Shown piece after piece: positions 35,254 to 44,980 of a stretch of DNA of 64,000 nucleotides. Location: positions 558,001-622,000 of the forward strand of contig NZ_JAHQYI010000001.1 in the NCBI RefSeq assembly GCF_019061125.1, given 5' to 3'. Position 1 is the first letter of the stretch, and each line of letters starts with the position of its first letter. This stretch comes from Microbacterium sp. NC79 (GTDB taxonomy: Bacteria > Actinomycetota > Actinomycetes > Actinomycetales > Microbacteriaceae). The notes beneath the pieces were generated by a model. It was not told the DNA's origin and ran no database searches. It saw only the letters and a list, made by a program, of their open reading frames with translations. Position numbers and translations under genes: made by a program.

Positions 35254-36603
35254 TCAGCCCAACCTTTCCTTGCGGCCGAGCAAGCCTTGCGGCCTCACCA
35301 GCAAGATCACGATCAGGGCGAGCAAAGCGCCAGCGAACTTGAGGTCAGAGGGAATGAATAGCGGCGAGACCTCGACGACGATACCGATGATGATGGAACC
35401 AATGAGCGCGCCAAACGCGGTTCCCAAGCCGCCGAGGGTGATCGCCGCGAAGATCAACAGCAGCATCGAGGTGCCCATGTCAAACTTCACGCCGCGGAGG
35501 TAGTAGGCCCACAGCACACCGCCGAGAGCGGCAAGGCCACCTGCCAGCATCCACACCAGGCGCACGACAGATTCAACGTTGATGCCAGATGCTGACGCCA
35601 GCGACGGGTTGTCACTAATGGCTCGCGTGGCTTTGCCGAGGCGCGTGCTGGTCAAGAAGAACGCAACGCCGAGAATCACGACGATGCTGACGCCAGCGAT
35701 GATGAGGTTGATGTACGTCGTCTTGATCGGGCCAAGCGGGAATTCGGTGACGTTCTGGCCCGGCACCTCATACACGTTGCCCTTGATCAAGATTTGATAG
35801 AACGAACGAAGCGCAATCGCGAGGCCGATACTCACCACGAGAAGCTGCACGATGCCGAGGCCCTTGCGCCGCAGCGGCCGCCACAACCCGGCATCGAGCG
35901 CGAACCCGAGCCCGACGCCGGCGAGGACGGCAGCAGCGATACCGACCCACAGCGGGGCATCCCAAATCGTGGAGACGATCATCATCACAATCGCACCCCA
36001 CGACACCATCTCGCCGTGTGCGAAGTTCGACAGCCCCGTGGTTCCGTAAATCAGAGCGGCACCCATCGAAGCGAGCGCAAGCATCAGACCAAACACCACG
36101 CCGCGGAACAGGCTGTTCAGCAGCTGATCGCCGAACGACGTGGTCTCGCGGACGCCCTCGCCCAAGAAGAGGTTGACCGTCTTCTTGCCGGTGAGATCAA
36201 ACGTCACGGTCTGCGATGCCGACTCGCCTTCAACGATGACGCCCTCAGGCAGGGTCGATTCGTCAACGGTGAGCGTGTACTCCGCGTTCTCAGGGACGAA
36301 CAGTTCCCAGCGACCCTTGTCGTTTGTGACGGTCTCAGCGCTGAATCCGTTGCCCTCAATCGTGACGGTGATGCAGGGGAGCGGCTCATCGTTGAACTTG
36401 ATGAAGCCGCTGAAGCGCCAGTCCGTCTTCTCTTGCTCTGCGGGCGGGTCACACGTCGCGGCAGCGACCGGAACCGTTGTCGCGCTCGCGGCAGTCGCCA
36501 AAGACGGTGCCACGATCACCAACCCGGCGAGAAGGAATGCGAACAATAGGATCAGCGCGCGCCACCGATGGCGGTACTGGGTTCGGGTCATTGAGTGAGA
36601 CAC
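35254..36603 (-). CDS. livH: LIV-type ABC transporter permease LivH fused to an extracytoplasmic beta-sandwich domain
   Basis: Permease of 449 residues against a usual ~290. The first ~42 residues form a signal-like helix (ALILLFAFLLAGLVIVAPSLA). Residues ~55-145 resemble a carboxypeptidase-regulatory/CnaB-type sandwich (FSGFIKFNDEPLPCITVTIEG, TNDKGRWELFVP), with two cysteines. The LivH core follows, with YGTTGLSNFAHGEMVSWGA, the coupling loop TRLGKATRAISDNPSLASASGI and the RPQGLLG end. GTG 36603 has GGAGG six bases upstream; the ATG at 36591 is too far from it. A -10-like TAGGCT lies on the minus strand at 36677-36682. Confidence 0.88.
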   Translation of the reverse strand: MSHSMTRTQYRHRWRALILLFAFLLAGLVIVAPSLATAASATTVPVAAATCDPPAEQEKTDWRFSGFIKFNDEPLPCITVTIEGNGFSAETVTNDKGRWELFVPENAEYTLTVDESTLPEGVIVEGESASQTVTFDLTGKKTVNLFLGEGVRETTSFGDQLLNSLFRGVVFGLMLALASMGAALIYGTTGLSNFAHGEMVSWGAIVMMIVSTIWDAPLWVGIAAAVLAGVGLGFALDAGLWRPLRRKGLGIVQLLVVSIGLAIALRSFYQILIKGNVYEVPGQNVTEFPLGPIKTTYINLIIAGVSIVVILGVAFFLTSTRLGKATRAISDNPSLASASGINVESVVRLVWMLAGGLAALGGVLWAYYLRGVKFDMGTSMLLLIFAAITLGGLGTAFGALIGSIIIGIVVEVSPLFIPSDLKFAGALLALIVILLVRPQGLLGRKERLG

Positions 36604-38501
<1,898 letters not shown>

Positions 38502-38512
38502 TTTTTCTGAGA

Positions 38513-38552
38513 CGGAACCTCTCCTCGCGCCGCGAGGGGAGGTTCCGTTTTT
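38513..38552 (+). terminator. Intrinsic terminator of guaB
   Basis: CGGAACCTCTCCTCG at 38513-38527 pairs with CGAGGGGAGGTTCCG at 38533-38547 (15 bp, one wobble) around CGCCG, followed by TTTTT. The stem end is the CGGAACC motif. Confidence 0.92.
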
Positions 38553-38597
38553 CTGTGGTCGTTTGGTGCCGTTCTGTATGGGCTGCATCGGCTGACC

Positions 38598-38679
38598 GCA
38601 AAATGCATCGCGGATTTCGAAATGTCTTCCTCATGAGTCGCTCTGGTTCACTTCTGTCACACAATCCGTTGCATTTTGC
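38598..38679. repeat. Palindromic element, copy 1, in the guaB - ABC-F gap
   Basis: Terminal arms GCAAAATGCA (38598-38607) and TGCATTTTGC (38670-38679) are perfectly complementary. An inner pair CGGATT (38611-38616) / AATCCG (38664-38669) extends the stem. The interior shares spaced blocks ATGCATC, ATGTC, CTCATG and CACAATCCG with copy 2. Confidence 0.7.
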
Positions 38680-38768
38680 AGCGGCGGGCGGAACCAGAGG
38701 GCGGGTTGGCAAGGAAAGGCTGCGGCCCGAGGTTCCGCTTTGAGGCCCGGGCCCGAGGTCCTGGCCGG

Positions 38769-38847
38769 CGTTATGCATCACGAAATGCGTTATGTCATGC
38801 TCATGTGCCTCACCAGTCACACTGGCACCACAATCCGATGCATAACG
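38769..38847. repeat. Palindromic element, copy 2, in the guaB - ABC-F gap
   Basis: Terminal arms CGTTATGCATC (38769-38779) and GATGCATAACG (38837-38847) are perfectly complementary. Length and the order of internal blocks match copy 1, but the arm sequences differ at paired positions. The rest of the gap (38553-38956) holds no gene; a -10-like TATCCT for the ABC-F gene is at 38915-38920. Confidence 0.7.
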
Positions 38848-38956
38848 TCGCCGCCTGCGGGAGCTGGGGGCGAACGAAAACACCGACGAGGCGTAGCGGG
38901 CCGCTCGATGCCGCTATCCTGAAAGGCTCGCCTGCCGCGGGCGAGAGGATTACACC

Positions 38957-40660
38957 GTGGGATTCATCGACATCAACGCCGTGTCATACACGCTGCCCGA
39001 TGGGCGGCCGTTGCTCGACGACATCACGTTTCGGGTCGGCGAGGGCAAGACCACCGCGCTGATCGGTGAGAACGGTGCGGGCAAGACGACGTTGCTACGC
39101 ATCGTCCGGGGTGACCTCAAACCCGACAGTGGTGCCGTCACAATCAACGGCGGCCTGGGCGTGATGGACCAGTTCATTGGCCACGCCCGCGCCGCCGACC
39201 CGGCGAATCCACCAACCGTGCATACCCTGCTCGTTGATGTCGCGCCCGACCGCATCCGCCTCGCGGCTCGAGCGCTGGAGGCCACCGAAAACGCGCTGAT
39301 CGATGATGACAGCGAGCGGAACCAGATGGCGTACGCGACGGCGATTGCCGAGTATGCAGATGCTGGCGGATACGAGTACGAAACGGTGTGGGATCGTGTG
39401 GCGACAGCGGCGCTCGGTGCCGGATTCGAGCGCGTGAAGTATCGGGAGCTGTCGACGCTGTCTGGTGGCGAGCAAAAGCGCCTCGCGCTCGAAGCGCTCC
39501 TTGCCGGCCCTGACGAAGTGCTGTTGCTTGACGAACCAGACAACTATCTTGATGTGCCTGGCAAACGCTGGCTCGAAGCGCGCCTGCGTGAAACCAAAAA
39601 GACCGTGCTGCTGGTGTCGCACGATCGTGAGCTGCTTGCCCGCGCCGCCGACCGGATCGCTACGCTCGAAGTCGGTGCCACGGGCGCGACCGCGTGGATC
39701 CACGGCGGCGGATTCAACACCTACCACGCCGCGCGCGACGCCCGCATGGAACGCCTCGAAGAGCTACGCCGCCGCTGGGACGAACAACACCTCAAGCTCA
39801 AGCAGCTCGTGGTCGCCCTCCGCGATGCGGCCAAGCGCAGCGATGAGCTGACCAGCCGCTACCGTGCGGCGCAAACGCGGCTCGCGAAGTTTGAGGCCGC
39901 CGGCCCGCCGCAAGAGAAGCCCCGCGAGCAGAACCTCGACATGCGCCTGCGCGGCGCGCGCACCGGCAAGCGATCCGTGGTCACTACCGACCTCGAACTC
40001 ACCGGCTTGATGAAGCCGTTCACGACCGAAATCTGGTTTGGTGACCGGGTCGGCGTGCTCGGCTCCAACGGGTCAGGCAAGTCCCACTTCTTGCGCCTGC
40101 TGGCACGCGGCGGAACGGATCCCGACGGAACCATGGGGCACGTCACGACCGCGGGCCAGCGCGCCGCCGCGGTTGCGCACACCGGTCGAGCCGTTCTCGG
40201 CGCGCGTGTGGTGCCGGGATGGTTTGCGCAAACGCACCAGCACCCCGAGTTTGTCGGGCGCCCACTGCTTGACATTCTGCATCGCGGTGAGGATGACCGC
40301 GCCGGTATGGCGCGTGACGCGGCGAGCTCAGCGCTCAGCCGCTATGGCCTCGCGCTTCAGGCTGAGCAGAATTTTGAACAGCTCTCCGGCGGGCAGCAGG
40401 CCCGTTTTCAAGTGCTACTCCTCGAACTCGGCGGTGCCACACTGTTGCTGCTCGACGAGCCCACAGACAACCTCGACCTGGTCTCGGCTGAAGAACTGCA
40501 GGATGCACTTGAGCGGTTTGACGGCACAGTACTGGCCGTGACACACGACCGGTGGTTCGCACGCTCTTTCGATCGGTTCTTGATCTTCCGCTCTGATGGT
40601 TCCGTCGAAGAATCTGCAACGCCCATGTGGGACGAAAAGCGGGTGGAACGCGCTCGTTAG
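38957..40660 (+). CDS. ABC-F family ATPase
   Basis: Soluble protein with two ABC domains and no membrane part, 567 residues; ABC-F proteins act on the ribosome in translation rescue or antibiotic protection. Domain 1 has Walker A GENGAGKTT near residue 37 and LSGGEQKRLALEALL with DEPDNYLD; the charged linker at ~255-325 is the P-site tRNA interaction motif region; domain 2 has GSNGSGKSH and LSGGQQARF with DEPTDNLD. GTG 38957 has GAGAGG upstream. The subfamily, and so resistance or housekeeping, cannot be settled by eye. Its stop overlaps that of the convergent EamA gene. Confidence 0.88.
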   Translation: MGFIDINAVSYTLPDGRPLLDDITFRVGEGKTTALIGENGAGKTTLLRIVRGDLKPDSGAVTINGGLGVMDQFIGHARAADPANPPTVHTLLVDVAPDRIRLAARALEATENALIDDDSERNQMAYATAIAEYADAGGYEYETVWDRVATAALGAGFERVKYRELSTLSGGEQKRLALEALLAGPDEVLLLDEPDNYLDVPGKRWLEARLRETKKTVLLVSHDRELLARAADRIATLEVGATGATAWIHGGGFNTYHAARDARMERLEELRRRWDEQHLKLKQLVVALRDAAKRSDELTSRYRAAQTRLAKFEAAGPPQEKPREQNLDMRLRGARTGKRSVVTTDLELTGLMKPFTTEIWFGDRVGVLGSNGSGKSHFLRLLARGGTDPDGTMGHVTTAGQRAAAVAHTGRAVLGARVVPGWFAQTHQHPEFVGRPLLDILHRGEDDRAGMARDAASSALSRYGLALQAEQNFEQLSGGQQARFQVLLLELGGATLLLLDEPTDNLDLVSAEELQDALERFDGTVLAVTHDRWFARSFDRFLIFRSDGSVEESATPMWDEKRVERAR

Positions 40661-41529
40661 CTCGGCTGAGCCTGACGTGGCGGGCGGGCGATGGCGATGA
40701 CCACGCCGGCGATGACGAGTGCGATGCCCAGGGCCTGAGTGGGGCCGAACGGTTCGCCGGCCACGATGACGCCGAGGACGACCCCAGACACCGGGTTCAG
40801 CAGTCCGATCGCACCGACGGCTGCGGCGGGCAGGTGGCGGAGGCCGGTGAACCAGGCGAAGTACGCGAGGGCCGTGCAGATCACACTGATGTAGGCGAAA
40901 CCCGCGATTTCGGTGCCGGTCAGGGCGGGAGGTGCGCCCTCGAAAACGACCGCGAGAATAACGACCAGCACGGAACCAGTCATCAGTTGCCAGGATGCCA
41001 GCGTGACCGGGGCGATCGAGCCACCCCACCTAGCGGTCAACACAAAGCCGAGGGACGAGGCGGCCATCGCGCCGAGCGAGGCTGCCACACCCCAGCCGTT
41101 GACCTCGCTGAAGGACGCACCGACCATAATCGCGACGCCCGCGATGCCGGTGAGCGCGCCGGCCACCGGCAATAGGCGCGGCCGCTGACCGAGGAGTGCC
41201 CAGCCGAATAGCAGCATTCCGGCAGCGGCCGTGGACATCAGCGTTGCGGCGACGCCACTCGGCAGGGTCGCCGCCGCGACGTAGATGAGGGCGAAGAAGC
41301 CGCCGACGGTGAGAAAGCCGAGCACGAATGAACGCCAGATCCATTGCCCGCGGGGGAGTTCGCGAGAAACCAGAAACAAGATGATGGCGGCCGGAACCGC
41401 GCGAAAGACCGAACCCCAGAGGGGCGATTCGGCGGGCAGAAACTGACGCGTGACGACGTAGACGCTTCCCCACACGATGGGCGCGACCGCGGTAAGGAGG
41501 ATCCAGCCGACCCGAGATTTCTGTTCCAT
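40657..41529 (-). CDS. EamA family (DMT) transporter
   Basis: Ten-helix membrane exporter, 290 residues, with two EamA repeats (TAVAPIVWGSVYVVTRQF at the start of the first; ASSLGFVLTARWGG in the second). Substrate unknown; such proteins export amino acids or other metabolites. The ATG at 41529 lies 7 bases after TAATAT on the minus strand (41537-41542), giving a leaderless start; the ATG at 41538 is inside that -10 box. It is divergent from a MarR regulator with shared palindromes, so the regulator probably represses it. Confidence 0.87.
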   Translation of the reverse strand: MEQKSRVGWILLTAVAPIVWGSVYVVTRQFLPAESPLWGSVFRAVPAAIILFLVSRELPRGQWIWRSFVLGFLTVGGFFALIYVAAATLPSGVAATLMSTAAAGMLLFGWALLGQRPRLLPVAGALTGIAGVAIMVGASFSEVNGWGVAASLGAMAASSLGFVLTARWGGSIAPVTLASWQLMTGSVLVVILAVVFEGAPPALTGTEIAGFAYISVICTALAYFAWFTGLRHLPAAAVGAIGLLNPVSGVVLGVIVAGEPFGPTQALGIALVIAGVVIAIARPPRQAQPS

Positions 41530-41553
41530 GGAAGACATATTACTTCCTTGGAA
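41524..41553. promoter_or_regulatory. Paired palindromes in the EamA-MarR divergent promoter
   Basis: TTCCATGGAA at 41524-41533 and TTCCTTGGAA at 41544-41553 have centres 20 bases apart, about two helical turns. They overlap the EamA start codon and -10 box, and lie next to the MarR -10 box TATAGT (41556-41561). A MarR dimer at each site would shut off both genes. Confidence 0.7.
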
Positions 41554-41567
41554 GATATAGTGGTGCC

Positions 41568-42077
41568 ATGTCGGATAGTCCGCGCGAGCCAGACCAGGTT
41601 GATGCCATCATGGCTGCCTGGCGTCGCGAGCGCCCGGATGTCGACCCATCGCCGCAGGGTGTGATCGGTCGCCTGCACCGGATCGCGCTTCTGCTTGACG
41701 GTCACCTCGATGCGAACTTCGCCCGCTTCGGACTCTCGCAGGGCGAGTTCGACGTGCTTGCGACGCTCCGCCGTTCCGGTGCCCCTTACGAACGCACCGC
41801 AGGGGAGCTTGCCGACCACACCATGATCACGACCGGTGGCCTCTCGAAGCGCGTCGACCGCCTCGAGGCCCGCGGCCTCATCGAGCGCACGGTCGACGCC
41901 ATCGACACCCGTCGCCGCAATATCCGGCTCACTGCCCAGGGCCTGGCACTCGTCGATGAGGCTTACGCCGCACACATGGGGCTCGAGCTCGAGCTGATCA
42001 AGCACATTCCCGATCCTGAAGCCCTCGCCGCAGCCCTCCGCACCTGGGGGAGCGCCCTCCCCAATATCGATTCTTAG
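41568..42077 (+). CDS. MarR family transcriptional regulator
   Basis: Dimeric winged-helix regulator of 169 residues. The wing region has LADHTMITTGGLSKRVDRLEARGLIERTVD-like sequence near residues 80-110, with DTRRRNIRLTAQG following. ATG 41568 is 6 bases after TATAGT and lacks a ribosome site, so it is probably leaderless. It is divergent from the EamA gene, with which it shares two palindromes; local autoregulation is likely. Confidence 0.92.
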   Translation: MSDSPREPDQVDAIMAAWRRERPDVDPSPQGVIGRLHRIALLLDGHLDANFARFGLSQGEFDVLATLRRSGAPYERTAGELADHTMITTGGLSKRVDRLEARGLIERTVDAIDTRRRNIRLTAQGLALVDEAYAAHMGLELELIKHIPDPEALAAALRTWGSALPNIDS

Positions 42078-42147
42078 TCCGGTGCATGGGGCGGGCAAAG
42101 CGCCGGAGCCATTGAGGATGTCGGCGAGGCGGCGTAGCGTGCCGCAC

Positions 42148-42453
42148 ATGTGCCGCAACATTCACACCCTTCACAACTTCGAACCGGCAGCCACGAACGA
42201 TGAGGTGCACGCCGCCGCCCTCCAGTACGTCCGGAAAATCGCCGGAACCACAAAGCCGTCGCTCGCAAACCAGGCGGCTTTTGACCGGGCGGTCGAGGAG
42301 ATCGCTCACGCCACTCGGCACCTGCTTGAAGACCTGGTCGCGGTGCGCCCGCCCAAGAACCGTGAGGAAGAGGCGGCGAAGGCTCGGGCGCGGGCCGAAG
42401 CATCGGGCAGGTACACCGAGCGGGCGAGGGCAGGGGGTTCGGTGCATGCGTAA
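42148..42453 (+). CDS. DUF2277 family protein
   Basis: Small soluble protein of unknown function, 101 residues. The conserved N-terminus MCRNIHTLHNFEPAAT and AALQYVRKIAGTTKPS identify DUF2277. The start is set by MCRNI at 42148, with TAGCGT at 42135-42140 seven bases upstream and no ribosome site. The C-terminal third is charged and low in complexity. Confidence 0.87.
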   Translation: MCRNIHTLHNFEPAATNDEVHAAALQYVRKIAGTTKPSLANQAAFDRAVEEIAHATRHLLEDLVAVRPPKNREEEAAKARARAEASGRYTERARAGGSVHA

Positions 42454-42472
42454 GCGAGGGTAGGCTTAGAGG

Positions 42473-43597
42473 GTGACCATGGAGATCGAGCTCGGACGCG
42501 GTAAGCGCGCTCGCCGGGCATACACGTTCGATGACATCGCCGTCGTACCCTCACGACGCACCCGCAACCCGGAGGATGTGTCGACGGCCTGGTCGATCGA
42601 CGCTTATCACTTCGACACCCCGGTCATCGGTGCGCCGATGGACTCCGTGGTGAGCCCGAAGACGGCGATTGAGCTCGGCCGCCTCGGCGCGCTGGGTGTT
42701 CTCGACCTCGAGGGCCTCTGGACTCGCTACGAGACCCCGGAGCCGCTGCTCGCCGAGATCGCCTCGCTTGACGGCGAAAACGTCGTGCGTCGCATGCAGG
42801 AGCTGTACGCCGAGCCGATCAAGCCCGAGCTCATCACCTCCCGCCTCCGCGAAATCCGCGAAGCGGGCGTCGTCGTTGCCGGCTCGCTCTCACCGCAGCG
42901 CACCGCCGAGTTCTACGAGACTGTCGTCGCCGCCGGTGTCGACCTCTTCGTGATCCGTGGAACCACGGTGTCGGCTGAGCATGTCTCCTCCAGCGCCGAA
43001 CCCCTCAACTTGAAGAAGTTCATCTACGACCTGGATGTTCCGGTCATCGTCGGTGGTGCTTCGACCTACACCGCAGCCCTGCACCTGATGCGCACCGGTG
43101 CTGCTGGCGTGCTCGTCGGTTTCGGCGGCGGCGCCGCCTCCACTACGCGCGCGACCCTCGGCATCCACGCACCGATGGCGACTGCTGTTTCCGACGTTGC
43201 TGCCGCTCGCCGCGACTACATGGACGAGTCAGGCGGACGCTACGTGCACGTCATCGCTGACGGTGGCGTCGGAACCTCGGGAGACATCGTGAAGGCGCTC
43301 GCCATGGGTGCTGACGCTGTCATGCTGGGTGTCGCGCTTGCGCGCGCAACCGACGCACCTGGTTCCGGATACCACTGGGGTCCGGAAGCACACCACCCCT
43401 CCCTGCCGCGCGGCAAGCGCGTGCAGGTCGAGCAGGTGGGCACGCTGGAAGAAGTTCTGCACGGGCCGACCCCTGTCGTTGATGGCACAGCCAACCTCAT
43501 GGGGGCGCTGAAGAAGTCGATGGCCACGACCGGCTACTGCGACCTCAAAGAGTTCCAGCGCGTCGAGGTTGTGCTCGCGCCCTACCAAGCGCTGTAA
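42473..43597 (+). CDS. GuaB3 family IMP dehydrogenase-related protein
   Basis: Second IMPDH-like TIM barrel, 374 residues, without CBS domains. The N-terminus RRAYTFDDIAVVPSRRT is typical of GuaB3. The IMPDH loop cysteine motif (SICTTR) of guaB is not found; the matching region reads GFGGGAASTTRATLG. It is therefore probably not a standard IMP dehydrogenase; related GuaB3 proteins have been assigned GMP reductase activity, but that is not shown here. GTG 42473 follows TAGGCT (42461-42466) by 6 bases. SURF1 starts at the next base after its stop. Confidence 0.88.
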   Translation: MTMEIELGRGKRARRAYTFDDIAVVPSRRTRNPEDVSTAWSIDAYHFDTPVIGAPMDSVVSPKTAIELGRLGALGVLDLEGLWTRYETPEPLLAEIASLDGENVVRRMQELYAEPIKPELITSRLREIREAGVVVAGSLSPQRTAEFYETVVAAGVDLFVIRGTTVSAEHVSSSAEPLNLKKFIYDLDVPVIVGGASTYTAALHLMRTGAAGVLVGFGGGAASTTRATLGIHAPMATAVSDVAAARRDYMDESGGRYVHVIADGGVGTSGDIVKALAMGADAVMLGVALARATDAPGSGYHWGPEAHHPSLPRGKRVQVEQVGTLEEVLHGPTPVVDGTANLMGALKKSMATTGYCDLKEFQRVEVVLAPYQAL

Positions 43598-44416
43598 ATG
43601 ACGTCTGTCGAGGCGCCCCTCTTTCCGCCGACGCTCCGCGAAGTTCTGCTGCGTCCGCGGTGGTTGGGCATTCTCGGCATCGCACTCATCGTCGCCGGCG
43701 TTTTCGCATGGCTCGGGCAATGGCAACTCGACATGGCGATCGATGAAGACCCGGTTCCGATTGAGGTGACCGAAGAGGTCAAGCCGATTGCTGACGTCGT
43801 TTCACCTGGGCAATACTTGCCGGAGCCGTACGTCGGACACCGGGTAGACGTTGCCGGATCCTTCATCGCCGACGACTTCCTCGTGGTGTCCTCGCGCCAC
43901 AACGAGGGCGTCGAAGGGTACTGGGTTACCGGCCAGCTACGCCTTGCCGACACCGAGGTTCCGACCTCGCTCGCCGTGGCCGTCGGCTGGACAGACAGCC
44001 GAGAAGAAGCAGACAGCGTTGCCGCCCAGTTGAACGCCGATGCGCCGCAGGATGTCGCCCTCACCGGGCGAATCATCTCTGACGAGGGCGTGATGCCGCC
44101 GCGTGCGAGCCAGCCAATTACTGAAATGGTGCGCATGTCGCCCGCGCAATTGCTCGGCTTCTGGCATGACGCCGACGACCTCGCCGTCTACCGCCCGTAT
44201 ATGGCGTCAGAGAGCGCACTGGGGTCTCTCGACATGATCGTCGCGAACCCGCCAACGGAAGAAAGCTCGGTCAACTGGCTGAACATTTTCTACGCCATCG
44301 AGTGGATCGTGTTCGCTGGCTTCGCCTTCTTCATGTGGTACCGCCTGGCGAAAGACGCGTGGGAAAAAGAAGTCGAGCAGTTCGAAGAAGACTACCCGGA
44401 GATTGCGACCGCGTAG
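43598..44416 (+). CDS. SURF1 family protein
   Basis: Membrane protein of the SURF1/SURF4 family, 272 residues, linked to assembly of haem-copper cytochrome oxidase. One helix at residues ~22-42 (LGILGIALIVAGVFAWLGQWQ) and one near 227-247 flank an extracytoplasmic domain; GQWQLDMA after the first helix and the second-helix YRLAKD end are family-typical. It starts directly after the guaB3 stop, so the two are co-transcribed. Confidence 0.9.
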   Translation: MTSVEAPLFPPTLREVLLRPRWLGILGIALIVAGVFAWLGQWQLDMAIDEDPVPIEVTEEVKPIADVVSPGQYLPEPYVGHRVDVAGSFIADDFLVVSSRHNEGVEGYWVTGQLRLADTEVPTSLAVAVGWTDSREEADSVAAQLNADAPQDVALTGRIISDEGVMPPRASQPITEMVRMSPAQLLGFWHDADDLAVYRPYMASESALGSLDMIVANPPTEESSVNWLNIFYAIEWIVFAGFAFFMWYRLAKDAWEKEVEQFEEDYPEIATA

Positions 44417-44497
44417 GTTTCGGCGCTGGCGAGCGGAACCCCGCTCGGCTGGGACGTATGGCCAGTGGCTTCGAGAGCAACGGTTAGGATAGAAGAC

Positions 44498-44980
44498 ATG
44501 GCTGCCCCGAAACTCGCCACCTTTCCGGCGATCCGCGGTGCACTGAAGTTCTATCAGATCGCGTCCATCATCACGGGTGTGTTTCTGCTTTTGCTGTGCG
44601 CCGAGATGATCCTCAAGTACACGCCCATCCACCTCGAGCTTTTCCTCGGTGGAAAGGGTGGCTTTCTGTGGTTAGCGCCGGTCGTGGAAACCGCTAACGG
44701 CCTGGAATCAACGGGCGACGGCATCAACCTTTCGCTCGTGATCCTGGTCGTCCACGGCTGGTTCTACGTGCTGTACCTCTTCGCATGCTTCCGCGTGTGG
44801 AGCATGATGCGCTGGGAGTTCCCGCGTTTCCTGCTGCTCGCACTTGGCGGCATTGTTCCGCTCTTGAGCTTCTTCCTGGAAGTTCGCACCGCTCGCGACG
44901 TGCGTGCCTACCTGGCGCAACGTGAAGCTGACGCGGCAGAATCAGACCAAACACCTCAGCCAATAACGGAGGCAAAGTGA
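44498..44980 (+). CDS. DUF3817 domain membrane protein
   Basis: Small membrane protein of 160 residues with three helices. [21 protein letters not shown] and [16 protein letters not shown] match DUF3817, and it lies just upstream of guaA. Function is unknown. ATG 44498 is 7 bases after TAGGAT (44485-44490) with no ribosome site. Its stop overlaps the guaA start. Confidence 0.87.
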   Translation: MAAPKLATFPAIRGALKFYQIASIITGVFLLLLCAEMILKYTPIHLELFLGGKGGFLWLAPVVETANGLESTGDGINLSLVILVVHGWFYVLYLFACFRVWSMMRWEFPRFLLLALGGIVPLLSFFLEVRTARDVRAYLAQREADAAESDQTPQPITEAK

